From positions 124,001 through 188,000 of the forward strand of contig NC_009363.1 in NCBI RefSeq assembly GCF_000092065.1: a stretch of 64,000 nucleotides of DNA. Direction: 5' to 3'. Both the position numbers and the translations under genes were made by a program. Every line of letters begins with the position of its first letter. The stretch's first letter is position 1. This stretch comes from Ostreococcus lucimarinus CCE9901. Lineage: Eukaryota; Chlorophyta; Mamiellophyceae; Mamiellales; Bathycoccaceae. This document shows positions 28,039 through 38,578 of the stretch, piece after piece. The notes under the pieces are model-generated. The model saw only the letters and a program-made list of their open reading frames with translations, ran no database searches and was not told where the DNA came from.

Positions 28039-28241
28039 GGTTGGAGGCAAACTGTGACGTTCTCCCCTCGTTTCCAAAATTGAGACTTGATTAGACTCGT
28101 CTTGAGCGCGTGCGTCATGGGGCGACAATTTCGCGCGTGCATCGATTTATCGATTTGTGAGTGAAGTAAATTATTACGGTGTAAGGAGTTGCGATGAAAG
28201 TTCGGGATGATTCTCATCTCACATTCAAACGATCTAAAGTT

Positions 28242-31141
28242 CTACTTTTCCATTTCCTCGACCCACTCCGGGTTCTTCTTTAAGATGACAACTCCCTCTA
28301 AAACAGGAGTCAAAGGAATGTATTTCTCGCTCGCCAGCTCCGCTCGATCGCCAACTGACAGAAGTACGGGAGTGTTATGTGTTTGGAAGCCAGTGATAGT
28401 CTTTGGTCGCCCAGCCTGTCCCACGACGTCAACAGCTTGACCGACTCGAACAGACACTTGCAACGGTTCCCCTTGTTCATCCACAGTCATGAGCATGCGC
28501 GGTTGGGCAGCGACAAACAAATAGTACAGCATGTAGTGATGCTTACCCAAAATCGTATGCTTCATGTCGAGTCCCGCAAAGGCGGTGATGATCAAACCAG
28601 CAAGTGCGACGTTTGACACCAGCGCTCGGTCCGAGTGCGCCGGAGAAAGCGTGAGCAAGCCCTTACCCATATGCACAAGACCCTGTGAGACACGCACGAG
28701 GAACAAACACGACGGCTCCTTGTAGTAGTAACTACTAAGTTGTCGTAGCTGCGAGGCCAAGCGCGCGTTGTTGGTTCCCGCTCCAACAATACCGAGGGCA
28801 AGGCACGCGGACTGCGCGACCTCTTCATTGCTATCGTGACTGAGTCTACCAAGTAAATCCGTGACATCAAGCTTCGGGTTGGAGGTGTGTAACAGCGCAA
28901 ATGCGAGAGGAACGGCTTTCTTTACTGCCGCGTCACCATACTGAATAAGGTGATCGTACGCACGGACCGCCATGTCTGCTCCAAGTTCTTCGCCCATGGC
29001 AACGAGAGCGATGCCCAACACAGCGACACTCTGGGGATCTGCAATCCATTCATCGCCTTCGTCAGCCTCCGGGTGCTCGCCGCACTTCGCCAAAAGAGAC
29101 TGAATTTTCAACACATTACCACTACCGGCGTACGCGCACACGTCCAGCACAGTTTGTAAATATCCGCTGATTCGCGCCGGGAGAGTTTTCGCAACTTCCA
29201 ATGTCGCTTCCACTTCCGCTTGACGCTGTAAGAAAAGTAAACCTAAACCTAGGCACAAAAAGTGCACAAACGTATTGTCGAGTTCTTTCTCAGGCCGCAT
29301 CATCAGCGTTTGGACGATGGTCGACACAGACTCTTCGTGGCACGTGCCGCAGAAGACGAGGCCAAGCGACAGCGCTGCGAAAGCAACGACTTCCAACGGA
29401 GCACTGTCATCGTGAATCACCTCCGTGAGAAGCTCGGAAACTTCTTCTTTTTGAGTACCAGCATATGCCAAACCAAGTCCCATTATCGCACCGATTCTTA
29501 CTGCGGAGTTTTCCTTGGTCACGCTCTCGTACAACAAACCGTAAGCGGGATCGCAATCGTTCCGCACATTAGTGTTGATGAGACCAACGGCAAGCAAGCC
29601 ACCCGCAACGATGTTCGGTTCCTCGCTATAGAGATAAGCATCGACTTGCGGTAGACCGCCTTCAACGTCCCAAAGCAAGATGCTCCCAAGGCTAGCAGCT
29701 GCTGACATTTTACCGTGATCTTTGTTTTTGAAAATCCAGCTCACATTAGATGTGGAACCATCCGCGGCTTCTGAAGAAGTTAAAAGCTTATCTTGTCCGA
29801 AACCGGCGTTCACGAACGCGTTCACGAATGTCGCTGCGAGGTTAGCACGAGCACTATCCACTGCGGCGCCCGAAGGAGCGCGAACTTCCATTAAATGCGA
29901 TTTGTAAATGTCCTCGGGTAACTTCGCCTCCATGACATCCAAGTCACGCGCCAGCATCAAGTAGTTCTTTGTCAAGTCTGAGTGACTCATGATGTTCTGC
30001 AGCATATCCAGGTTATCTTCTTCAACCTCACACGGGCCTTCATCGAGCTTCAACGGATGGCCGTGACGGGCCAACATGTAGCAAAGTTGCTTCTTGATGG
30101 CCAAGTTGGTGCACGCGTTGAACGTCTCTTCGATGATGCTCTGCTCGCAGAGCTTGAGCGCAACTCGCATAGCGTCTGGCATCTTCCCAACCTTCATGAA
30201 AATCGCATGCGCCGTCTTCAACACGATTGCATCTTCTGGCTCAGGAAGATAGTTGGCACAGCTGAACAGGTACAAGCATGTCCTCGAATAGTTGGCGTCG
30301 TTCACGTTGTCGAGCAAAATGTCGAGCTTCTCAACTTCCAATAGTAAATCGACAGCCTCTGGCTCGGCGTTGTGTTGCATGTGAAAAGGAACGATTTCGT
30401 GCACCAAACCCATGAGATCTTCCATCGAAGCCTTGTCCCCATCTTGCTCTATGCGACGATGGTATTCAGTGCCGATCTCTGCGGCGAGATTACGCACATA
30501 CTCGTGTCCCCAGTTCCCGATGTCCTCCTTTGACCCTAATAATCTGTACTTCAACGACTCTGGAATTTCCCCAGCCACCGGAGCGTTGGTCATGGACAAC
30601 AAGGAAATGATATCCGCCAGCAGTAACTTGTTTTCTCCATTCTTCGTTTTGTCGTACACCTCCTTCAAGGTTTGCAAGTGCGGTCTCAAAAACTTTAAAG
30701 GCTTTGGGACCGAAGTCATCGAACTGTTCGCATCGCCGTAAAGTACCGTATCATTTCGTCAGTATCGCGCATATCACTCACTCAATCGTCGCGTGATCCA
30801 CGATCGCGTCGTAATCGTTCATGCGACCTCGTCGCTCTCGCACTCGCGCACCTCGTCGCCGTTCGGATCTCGCGTCTCATCGTTTCAAGCGCCAATTTCG
30901 CCACCCCCGCCTTCGGATCGCTCGCTCGCATCACCATCAGTTCCAAGTTCTCCTTCAGCGCCGCGTCTTCTTCGCTCAACTCCACCTCGTTCTTCTTATC
31001 CTTTCTATTCTTCGTCGTCGATGACTTTCCATCGCCAACGACCCCATCGCCGTTTTTGTCGTCTTTGTCGTCGCCCGCGGCGTTCTTTCCTTTCTTCGCG
31101 CTCGCCGCGGCGACGGCGTCGTTGGGTTTCTTCGTCACCAT
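28242..31141 (-). CDS. RPN1: 26S proteasome regulatory subunit RPN1 (PSMD2), two exons
   Basis: Exon 1 is 30852-31141 and exon 2 28242-30723, with a 128-bp intron (donor AG|GTGCGC, acceptor GAACAG). The splice rebuilds the conserved IRTATSSMTSVPKPLKFLRP. The 923-residue product is the large scaffold of the proteasome base that binds ubiquitin receptors and UBL shuttles. The Lys/Asp-rich start is followed by ELSEEDAALKENLELMV, NKDHGKMSAAASLGSILLWD, VCAYAGSGNVLKIQSLL, the PC repeats with GMGEELGAD-like turns, and the invariant end VGQAVDVVGQAGRPKTITGF. Length agrees with animal and plant RPN1 (about 890-910). Confidence 0.96.
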
Positions 31142-31395
31142 CGCGTGAGTCGGTTAAAGCGTCGCGTCGGGTGACGACGCGTCGACGAGAGCGGCGATCA
31201 TTTGCTCGCCGATCTTCATAGGCATCCTCAGCTCACCGTCTGCGCTCGTGCCCTGGGCGAGCGCTCGACGACGCGACCTCGCGAGCGCGAAGGGACGCGC
31301 GGATGGCTTTAGAAAACGAAAATCGCGAGCAATAATGTAAAAGAAAACCGACAGATGCTAAGATATCACTAAAAAATGCGTCGCGTTTCGTTCGT
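31142..31395 (-). promoter_or_regulatory. RPN1 upstream region with a short upstream ORF
   Basis: A 254-bp gap between the RPN1 start and the PUS7 stop. On the RPN1 strand an ATG at about 31223 opens a 23-codon ORF (MPMKIGEQMIAALVDASS...) ending 12 bases before the RPN1 ATG. If the mRNA starts upstream of it, translation of RPN1 would depend on leaky scanning or reinitiation. The same frame is open further upstream to about 31370. Confidence 0.3.
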
Positions 31396-33444
31396 CTACT
31401 CTACGGAAGCCGCCGCTCGCGCGTCGAGCGTCTTGCGCTTGTGCGAGCTCACCGAGGTGTTCGCCTTCATCAACTCCCGAAGAACCATGGTGGCGTAAGA
31501 AGACGGGGGCAGAGTGAACTTCACCGTTACGGCACGTAAAGGGCCGTCTTCGATGGTGCGTTCGGTGATGCCATTGATGCGATCGAGATCGGTCAAAACC
31601 AAATCCGCCGCCGCGTCCGCGTACGAAATGACGGTGTGCGATACGTTTGTGGGTTTGAGAAAGCATCTACGGTAGTCACCGGTGAATGAGTTGATTGCGA
31701 ATTCACGAACCGAATGCGTCGTAGTATTCAAACTGATTCCATCCTCCGCGGCGAATCGATCGTAAACATCACCCAAATTTGTTGGGTACGTTATCGAGTT
31801 TCCAGGAAGCGGCAGCACCACGAGCGACGAGTCAATCGCACCCAAAGCGGCTTCCTCGGCTGTCACTACGCGAACCCTCGGCATACTCACCCGAGTATCG
31901 CCATTCATATCGTCTTCGCCTTCATCTCCGGCACAGTTTCCCTCTTCGAGCACTAAGTCACCTTCGACGACCGTGTTGACTCCGTACTTACGAATGCGCT
32001 CCGACACGACACGATTAAACAAGTATGCCTGGTAGGCGTGAATGTACATCAGTCTAATCTGCTTCGGCACGGCCAACAGCGATCCGACCAAGTCCGTGGA
32101 GCGAACTTTTGACATGCGCTCGAGCACACAGCGCTCTGCCGCGCACCAGCGTGGCATCAACTTCAAAGTCTCATTGGGATCCTTTGTTTCCATCCATTTC
32201 AAGCGCGCCTTCATGACATCGTCGCGCTCGCCTTCGCGCGGCAGCAGCAAAGCGTCGATCGCAGCTTGCCATTCGCCACGTAAAAGTTCAATTCCAATTT
32301 TATGCGTTGCGTGTTTGCCCCCAGCGCTACCAAATCTCTGCAAACCGTAGTAGTTGATGGTCCCTGAAGACTTGAGTGCGCGCACTGCCTCCTCCACGTT
32401 CCCGACGACGTCTGGGTCGATGCCTCGGAGCGTTATCTCAAACTCGTTCCCGCAATGGTCTCCGAAACCAAGTTGTCTGTCGACATACGTATAGTTACCA
32501 ATTTTACACCCATAAAGTACCAGCTTGGCCAACCTTTTCGCCCGAACTCTGTGCACGGTGACGTGTTGCGTTGTCACTCCGCGCTTGTCCTTCGTTCCGG
32601 CGACGCCAATAGACTTGAAGTTCACCTTCAAGGCCCGGGCTATGACGTTGAGCATCTCGTAAGACTCTTTGTTTTCTTTGCAAAACGCAAATCGCACATG
32701 TTCTGGAACGCCTTCGGGCCAAAAGTTTCCCACCGCTCGATGATCCATTGCCTCCACGCGCGTTCGCTTCTTGCCTTGCTTGACGGCGGCATGCACGCGC
32801 ACGCTCGAAGACGGCTTTTTCAAGTTCTTGAGAGCTTCCTTCTCTTCCTCGTTCGACTCCACGACGTTGTCCGTAGGTAATAAAAAGTGTTTCTTGAAAA
32901 ATTGATGAATTTGCGTCCGTTTCGCTTTATCCGTCGTCGGCTCGAGCACGAGCGGTTGGGGCGTTTCCGCCTTTCCATCGTGCGTCTTCTGACTTCGACG
33001 CGTCACCCCGGGAGTGGCTAAAAATTCTCTCAGTCGCCGCGCGTCCTCTGCACCGCACAGCGCTTCGAATTCTTTCATTGCCTCCTCAATACTCTCTTCT
33101 TTATCCCCCTCCACGTCATCCTTCGCCGCGTCCTCGTCCTCCGCTTCGTCGTCCGGCCCGCGCTCGCGTTCCATGGCTTGCACTTTCGCCTTCATCGCCT
33201 CAAACTTCTTCCGCTCTCGCGCGTCGATCTCTACATCGCACGTCGCGCTCAGTTCATTCAAAACCACCGCCTCACCGCTCTCGATGTCGATCTCCCGCAC
33301 GATGAAATCGCTGTAGCGTTCTTTCAGCACACCATCGAATCCGGCGGCGGCGTTGGCGTAGAGCTCGAGGCCGACGAGTCGCTCCTCCACGTGCTCGATC
33401 GCGTCGTTCTCGCGCCACGATGCCGACGACGGCGCGTGCGACAT
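31396..33444 (-). CDS. PUS7: tRNA pseudouridine synthase TruD/PUS7 family
   Basis: A 682-residue PUS7-type enzyme that converts U13 of some tRNAs (and other RNAs) to pseudouridine. Family features are KERYSDFIVREID near 41, an acidic insertion at about 95-130, the catalytic aspartate D286 in VAGTKDKRGVTTQHVTV, GNEFEITLRG, INYYGLQRFG, and the late YMYIHAYQAYLFN-like block (RLMYIHAYQAYLFN). The TRUD insertion domain and the C-terminal FALNSFTGDYR-like end (FAINSFTGDYRRCF) are present. It is intronless, and its start faces the gene at 33579 with 134 bp between. Confidence 0.95.
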   Translation of the reverse strand: MSHAPSSASWRENDAIEHVEERLVGLELYANAAAGFDGVLKERYSDFIVREIDIESGEAVVLNELSATCDVEIDARERKKFEAMKAKVQAMERERGPDDEAEDEDAAKDDVEGDKEESIEEAMKEFEALCGAEDARRLREFLATPGVTRRSQKTHDGKAETPQPLVLEPTTDKAKRTQIHQFFKKHFLLPTDNVVESNEEEKEALKNLKKPSSSVRVHAAVKQGKKRTRVEAMDHRAVGNFWPEGVPEHVRFAFCKENKESYEMLNVIARALKVNFKSIGVAGTKDKRGVTTQHVTVHRVRAKRLAKLVLYGCKIGNYTYVDRQLGFGDHCGNEFEITLRGIDPDVVGNVEEAVRALKSSGTINYYGLQRFGSAGGKHATHKIGIELLRGEWQAAIDALLLPREGERDDVMKARLKWMETKDPNETLKLMPRWCAAERCVLERMSKVRSTDLVGSLLAVPKQIRLMYIHAYQAYLFNRVVSERIRKYGVNTVVEGDLVLEEGNCAGDEGEDDMNGDTRVSMPRVRVVTAEEAALGAIDSSLVVLPLPGNSITYPTNLGDVYDRFAAEDGISLNTTTHSVREFAINSFTGDYRRCFLKPTNVSHTVISYADAAADLVLTDLDRINGITERTIEDGPLRAVTVKFTLPPSSYATMVLRELMKANTSVSSHKRKTLDARAAASVE

Positions 33445-33578
33445 CGTTCACGACCGCTCGACGCGACGAAAGGTGACGCCGAACGCGCTCGCGCTCGTCG
33501 CGACGCCGCGCGCGCGAGTGTGACCGCCCAACAAACTCGTTCGAGACTGTTCGCCGCATTGTTCGCCGCGCGCGCGCG

Positions 33579-34295
33579 ATGGGCGCTTCGATCGAGGGCG
33601 AGGTCGATGAAATAATCGCTCGTCATCGCGCGTGCGTGTTACGCGGACGCGCGTTCTTCGTCGCGTGGCACGGGACGCTGACGCTCGCGTTTCAAGCTTG
33701 GAGCGAAGATTTCGCGAGACTCAAGCGCGCGCTGAACGAGATCGACGCGATGCAAGCCGAGGCGTTCGGATCGAAGTGGCCGAAAATTTCATTGGGGTGC
33801 TTGAAATCAGACGACGCGGGGGGGAGGTTGACGATGGAGGAGTACGAAGCGTTGCGCGACGTCTGCGATGGCTTTCGCGGTCGAGCGGAGCGCGACGCTC
33901 GAGTTCGAGCGAGCGAGCTGAAAGTCGTGGTTTTTGGTTCGAGATGCTGCGAGCGACGCGTGAGCGTAAAGCGCGTGAAACTGCGCCCAGAGGAATGCGG
34001 TGAGGAGGCATCGAGGGAAAGTGTAGCGCTCGTTGAGTCTGTGCTAAGTGAGGGACGGCGTGACGAAGAATACTTAAATCGCGTCAACGCGCCGGGGCAT
34101 CGAGCGTGTCATTACGAACAAGGAAGCGGTGTCACGCTCGTGGCCGACGCTCTCGAAGGAAACACCTCCGACGTTTCTGATTTGACAGCGTTGCTGCTCG
34201 AGTTTCGGAGCGCGGTTGAGAAAATATTACCGGGACGCTTCCGTTGGTTTCGAGACGATTCTCTGCACGTCACCGTGCGCGGTCTCGTAAACTAG
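33579..34295 (+). CDS. hypothetical protein with a 2H-phosphoesterase-like C-terminus
   Basis: A 238-residue protein. The N-terminal strand FFVAWHGTLTLAFQAW leads into helices and a strand KWPKISLGCLK, and the C-terminus ends DDSLHVTVRGLVN. HxTxRxL at the end matches the second catalytic motif of 2H phosphoesterases (2'-5' RNA ligase/cyclic phosphodiesterase fold). The first motif appears as KISLG instead of HxT, so activity is doubtful. The fold call is tentative. It converges with the protease gene, 38 bp between stops. Confidence 0.8.
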   Translation: MGASIEGEVDEIIARHRACVLRGRAFFVAWHGTLTLAFQAWSEDFARLKRALNEIDAMQAEAFGSKWPKISLGCLKSDDAGGRLTMEEYEALRDVCDGFRGRAERDARVRASELKVVVFGSRCCERRVSVKRVKLRPEECGEEASRESVALVESVLSEGRRDEEYLNRVNAPGHRACHYEQGSGVTLVADALEGNTSDVSDLTALLLEFRSAVEKILPGRFRWFRDDSLHVTVRGLVN

Positions 34296-34333
34296 ACAAA
34301 TAGAGTTAGAAAAAATAGGGCATTGTTTTAGAC

Positions 34334-36147
34334 TTACATTCGATCAACATAGAAATCATTTTCTTCGTCATACGCGATGACGTTATCAGCAACGCGCGCG
34401 GGATCAACAATCATGGGCCCGCGAGTCATTCCTCGCGCGGTCGCGGACGATCCGGCGTAATCGGCCACGCTGAGTGCCACGCGTTGCAAAATATCCCATT
34501 GCCACGACGACGCATTAGCGCCCGCACCACCAAATAATGTCGCCGCCGGCGACGGTTGCTTAAGCTGGACGCTAAAAATTTCGGCGCCAGCGCTGAGGAG
34601 GTCGAGAAGGACATCGTCAGACGTTTTGAGTTTGTCCACCAAATTTCTCGACAGCGCATCTTTGCCAAACCACGTCTCGCCCGTCGCGACGTTGTCAATG
34701 TCCAAAGTCGGTCTATTTTCGGCGACAAAACCCTTGAAGAGCACCAAAACGTCTTCGATGTCCTTCTTTGACTTTTCCAAGTCTTCCTCGGTGACCTTCT
34801 TCGTGGGCGTCAAGGTTCGCTTGAACTTGCCAGCGGTGACAGTTTGAAATTCGATACCTTCCCGTTGAAGCCGCTCGTAGACATTAGGTTGCTCGCTAAT
34901 GACACCGATAGAACCGAGAACCGCGAACGGAGACGCAACGATTTCGTCGGCCACGCAAGCCATCATGTACCCACCAGAGGCGGCGACTTGCTCGACACAG
35001 ATGGTCAGCTTGAGACCGGCGTCTTTGATTCGCATCAGCTGCGCAGCGGCAAGCCCGTAGCCAGTGACCGTACCGCCACCCGTATTCAACCGCAAAACAA
35101 CTTCATCACCTCGTTCCTTTTTCGCCGAACGTAACAAACCAGTGACTTCTTCACGGAGCTGTTCCGCTTGAGATGCGCGCACGTCGCCAAAAAAGTTCAA
35201 CACAAAGACATGCTTCTTCTTTATCTTCGAGTTTTGGTCCGTTTCCGGGTTCAAAGCGAGCACGTCCGCGTTCATTTGCCAACCAGCAATTTCGCGTGGG
35301 TCAGACAGCAATTTCATGAGACTCTCGCGGCGAGCTTTCGGCAACGCCGCGCCGACGGTTTGCAAGTACGCGTCTTCAGCGGCGGCGCGGTCGGCGGTCA
35401 ATTTGCTGAGCTTCTTGGTCAAACCCGCGAGCTTATCGCCACCAAACGGATTCTTGAATCCACTACTTTTCGTTTCACCGTCCGGCTCGGACTTCTCGGA
35501 ATCTTCGCTCTCGGTGTCGCTCTTTGCGCGCTTTCCGCCAGATTCCAACGACGTCGCCCGCATTTGAGCCAAAAGCTCGTTCATCTGGTCCATCAAACGC
35601 TTGTCCGTCATCGTCCACTTCTTGTTCGCTTCGAGAATGGCATTGCACTCGTCTTCGCTGAGCGATCCGAGGGCGGCGCCGAACTTTTTGCTGAATTCCA
35701 TATTCTTGCGGCGTCGTTCGGCTTGCATTTCGCTCACCGTCGCCGCTTCAAACGACAGCGAATATCCGTCGAGTTTATCATTCATGCGCTTGATCTCCAA
35801 GTAAGGCTCCGTGCGCGGTTTCGCACCCGCGCCCCCTTTGATGAAACCGAAAGGTCCGCTACCCTTCTCGCGGTCCCGTCTCCCTCCGCGTCTCGAAGAA
35901 GCAATCAGAAAAAACGCGCCCGCCGCGACCGTCGCGCTCGGCACCCCCCACGAGATGAGCGTCTTCAGCGTGTACAATCCCAACTCCTTCGCCTCGGGCG
36001 TGCTCAACGCGTTCGGAATCCACGCGAACAACCCCGCGACGAACGCCGTCGCGCCGTGCGCGTCCGCCGCCGCCAGCGCCGGTTCCGCCGCCGCCGCGCT
36101 CAGGAACATCGCCGCGCTCAGGAACATCGCCTTCGACACCGCTCGCG

Positions 36148-36184
<37 letters not shown>

Positions 36185-36394
36185 TGTCGCGACTTCGCCC
36201 TTTTTCGCCCCGATCGCGTCGACGACGACCGCCCGCCGCGTCGTCGCTCGTCCCGTCGTCGTCGTCGTCGTCTTCATCTTCATCTTCATCTTCATCGTCT
36301 TCGTCATCGCGCGCGTCGTCGTCGCGCGTCGTCGCGCGAGCGCGCCCGCGAGCGCCGTCGAGTTCCGCGTCGTCATCGCCGTCGTCGTCGTCAT
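34334..36394 (-). CDS. SohB/SppA-type serine protease (peptidase S49), probably plastid
   Basis: A 686-residue protein. A long Thr-rich presequence (with Thr runs from GTC repeats) and an Ala-rich segment suggest plastid, possibly thylakoid, targeting. One membrane helix follows (KTLISWGVPSATVAAGAFFL), then a charged linker of about 200 residues. The C-terminal S49 domain strongly resembles bacterial SohB: VVLRLNTGGGTVTGYGLAA, the serine nucleophile in VAASGGYMMACVADEIVA, SPFAVLGSIGVI, and the general-base lysine in GKFKRTLTPTKK. The ATG at 36394 is chosen because the longer frame begins with GTG. An 18-bp perfect duplication lies within the presequence. Confidence 0.9.
36093..36128 (-). repeat. 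perfect 18-bp tandem duplication inside the SohB-like gene
   Basis: Two identical 18-base units lie head to tail and keep frame, giving a doubled MFLSAA segment in the hydrophobic part of the presequence. The perfect identity suggests a recent duplication. Confidence 0.95.
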
Positions 36395-36569
36395 CGCGCG
36401 CGTCTTCGCCCCGACGCGATGTGGCGTCGAGCGCGTCTCGTCGATGCGCGTGACGTCGCGCCCACACACCCGGGTGTGTGAATCCGGCGCGAATCTGGAC
36501 GCGCCCGGTCGTCGCCAGATCGCCGCGGCGCGTCGACGCGCGCGCGCCGTCGCGGCCGCGGTCCGCGCG

Positions 36570-37679
36570 ATGACGACGTCGGTGACGTCGGCGACGCGAT
36601 GCGCGCGCGCGGGCGACGCGATGCGCGCGCGAAGATCGCACCGCGCCGGAACGTCGTCCCGGTCGTCGACGCCGACGCGACGCGTCGTCGCGGCGCGGCG
36701 CGGGCGTCGACCGGCGCTCGCGTCCGACGACGCGACGACGACGACGGCGGGGACGGGGACGGGGACGGGGACGACGCGCGCGGCGACGACGGCGCCGCTG
36801 GCGCACGAGCTGGTGCAGGGCGCGCTGGTGCGTTGGAGCGTGGAAAAACCGGACGGACCGCACCCGCCGACGTGCGTGCTGGTGCACGGAATCCTGGGCT
36901 CGCGAAGAAACTTGCAATCGCTCGCGAAGCGCCTGGCTGAAAAGTTTCCGTCGTGGCAGTTTTTGTTGGTGGATTTGAGAAATCACGGGGAGTCGAACAC
37001 GGCGCTGGAGAAGAAACCAGAGGGCGCGAACACGGTGCAAAACGCGGCGAGAGACGTGCTGGGGGTGTTGAATCATTTAAAGATATATCCGTACACGCTG
37101 ATCGGGCACTCGTTCGGGGGGAAGGTGGCGATGTCGATGGTGCACCAGTTTGGACGCGCGTTGCCGCGGCCGGTGCAGGTGTGGGTGCTGGACACGGTGC
37201 CGGGAGACGTGTGGTGCGATGACGTCGGAGATCACCCGAGAGATACGATTCGGTTCTGTACCACGCTCGATAGACCGATCGAAAGTCGCAGATCGCTCGT
37301 GGAGTCGCTCACGGGGGCTGGATTCACCGTGGAAGGCGCGCAGTGGATGACGACGAATTTACGAGCGGATGGGAACGGGAAATTCGATTGGACGTTTGAT
37401 TTGGATGGCATCGCGGAGATGTACGCGTCGTACGAAGCGTGCGATTTGTGGCCGATGGTTGAGACGCAACCCGCGGGATTGAGCTTAGATTTCGTACAAG
37501 CAGAACGGTCGGCGTTCGTGTGGACGCCCGAGGACGTGGCGCGCATTCGCGGCACCGGCGCCAACGTGCACTTGCTGCGCAACTCCGCGCACTGGGTGCA
37601 CATCGATAACCCGAACGGGTTGCTAGACATTCTGGCCCCTTCTTTCGAGAACATGGAGCGCAACTCGAAGGCGCGATGA
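36570..37679 (+). CDS. alpha/beta hydrolase, ABHD11-like
   Basis: A 369-residue protein. A Thr/Arg-rich N-terminus of about 75 residues is probably an organelle presequence. The hydrolase core shows the oxyanion loop LVHGILGSRRNLQSLAKRL, VDLRNHGES, the nucleophile elbow GHSFGGK (S181) and the C-terminal catalytic His in NSAHWVHIDNP. This order is typical of ABHD11/YbfF-type esterases. The physiological substrate is unknown. The gene is divergent from the SohB-like gene (175 bp between starts). Confidence 0.9.
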   Translation: MTTSVTSATRCARAGDAMRARRSHRAGTSSRSSTPTRRVVAARRGRRPALASDDATTTTAGTGTGTGTTRAATTAPLAHELVQGALVRWSVEKPDGPHPPTCVLVHGILGSRRNLQSLAKRLAEKFPSWQFLLVDLRNHGESNTALEKKPEGANTVQNAARDVLGVLNHLKIYPYTLIGHSFGGKVAMSMVHQFGRALPRPVQVWVLDTVPGDVWCDDVGDHPRDTIRFCTTLDRPIESRRSLVESLTGAGFTVEGAQWMTTNLRADGNGKFDWTFDLDGIAEMYASYEACDLWPMVETQPAGLSLDFVQAERSAFVWTPEDVARIRGTGANVHLLRNSAHWVHIDNPNGLLDILAPSFENMERNSKAR

Positions 37680-37771
37680 GGAAATTGTAATATATATTTT
37701 GCGCGCCGCTCGCCGCGCCGACGCCCGCTTTCATAACAACGATTCCATAAGCTCCCGATGGCTCTATTACG

Positions 37772-38281
37772 TTAACCTCCCATGCGAATGCCGTGTTGAG
37801 ACGAATCTTTCAGGTCCAGATCACCCGTATCGCTCACCAACGGTTCTCCCGCGCCTTCGCACTCGATGCTCTCGCCGTCAAACGTCACCGCGCACGCCTC
37901 GTCGAGATCCGCGACGTTGACCACGACGTACGTGCCGCTTTCGATGCCTTCGCACACGAGTTCACCCTCTCCCGTGAGTTCGCACCGCACCTCGCATCCG
38001 CGCTGTCGCTCGCTGTCGCACCTCGGCGCGTTCCCTTTCCCGTCGTTTCGCGCGCCCGCCCACCACGCCGATACCTGGTACGTCCCGCTCGGAATGTCCC
38101 CCTCCGCCACCATCACGCCGTCCTCGCGCACGACGCAGTTGTACCCCTCATCGAGCGATGATTTCGACACCCCACCGCTCGCCGCTCGCGCGCGCGTCGC
38201 CCCCCCCCCCCGTCGCGCGCGTCGTCCCATTCGCGTCGTCGCCCTCGTCGTCCCCGTCGTCGTCCGCGTCGCCGTCTTCAT
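37772..38281 (-). CDS. hypothetical protein
   Basis: A 169-residue protein with a basic Thr/Arg-rich start, then a beta-rich body: YNCVVREDGVMVAEGDIPSG, YQVSAWWAGARND, a CDSERQRGCEVRC cysteine patch, and YVVVNVADLDEACAVTFDG. The body may be a small beta-sandwich; no family is recognised. A C12 homopolymer (38200-38211) lies in the basic N-terminal part and is a likely frameshift-prone site. It converges with the hydrolase gene. Confidence 0.7.
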   Translation of the reverse strand: MKTATRTTTGTTRATTRMGRRARRGGGATRARAASGGVSKSSLDEGYNCVVREDGVMVAEGDIPSGTYQVSAWWAGARNDGKGNAPRCDSERQRGCEVRCELTGEGELVCEGIESGTYVVVNVADLDEACAVTFDGESIECEGAGEPLVSDTGDLDLKDSSQHGIRMGG

Positions 38282-38468
38282 CGCGCGCGACGCGCCGGTC
38301 CACCGTCGTTTCGCGCGTTCGCGTCCTCCGAAAAGCGCCTCGACGCGCGCGCGTTCGTCGCGTCGGTCGCGTCGCCGAGTCCCGCGCCGCGCCGCTCGAC
38401 GCGTCGCGCGATCGGCATCCGCGTCGAGCGATCCGACGCGGATCGCGCGACGCGCGAACGAATCGGGC

Positions 38469-38487
38469 TTAGGGTTTAGGGTTTAGG
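38469..38487 (+). promoter_or_regulatory. telomere-like TTTAGGG repeats (telo-box) upstream of LIP1
   Basis: Nearly three head-to-tail copies of the plant-type telomere unit TTTAGGG lie about 92-110 bp before the LIP1 ATG. In plants short telo-boxes in promoters bind TRB/Myb-like factors and occur in growth-related genes. A regulatory role here is inferred; a scar of telomere-sequence insertion is the alternative. Confidence 0.5.
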
Positions 38488-38578
38488 CGACATCGTTCGC
38501 GTTCGTCGTTCGTCGTCGTCGTCGTCGTCGTCGGCCCGGCACCGCGCGACGTCGGGACGTCGGGACGTCGGGCGCGGT

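Noticed and set aside
26984-28128. Start of the three-exon membrane protein at 28128
   Set aside because: The codon there is TTG; the first in-frame ATG is 28038, so that was used, leaving open an undetected 5' exon.
35168-36481. 437-codon plus-strand frame across the SohB-like gene
   Set aside because: Shadow of a clearly homologous minus-strand gene; ends in Arg/His repeats.
38282-38578. Subtelomeric location suggested by TTTAGGG units
   Set aside because: Fewer than three units, flanked on both sides by ordinary single-copy genes; an internal element is more likely.
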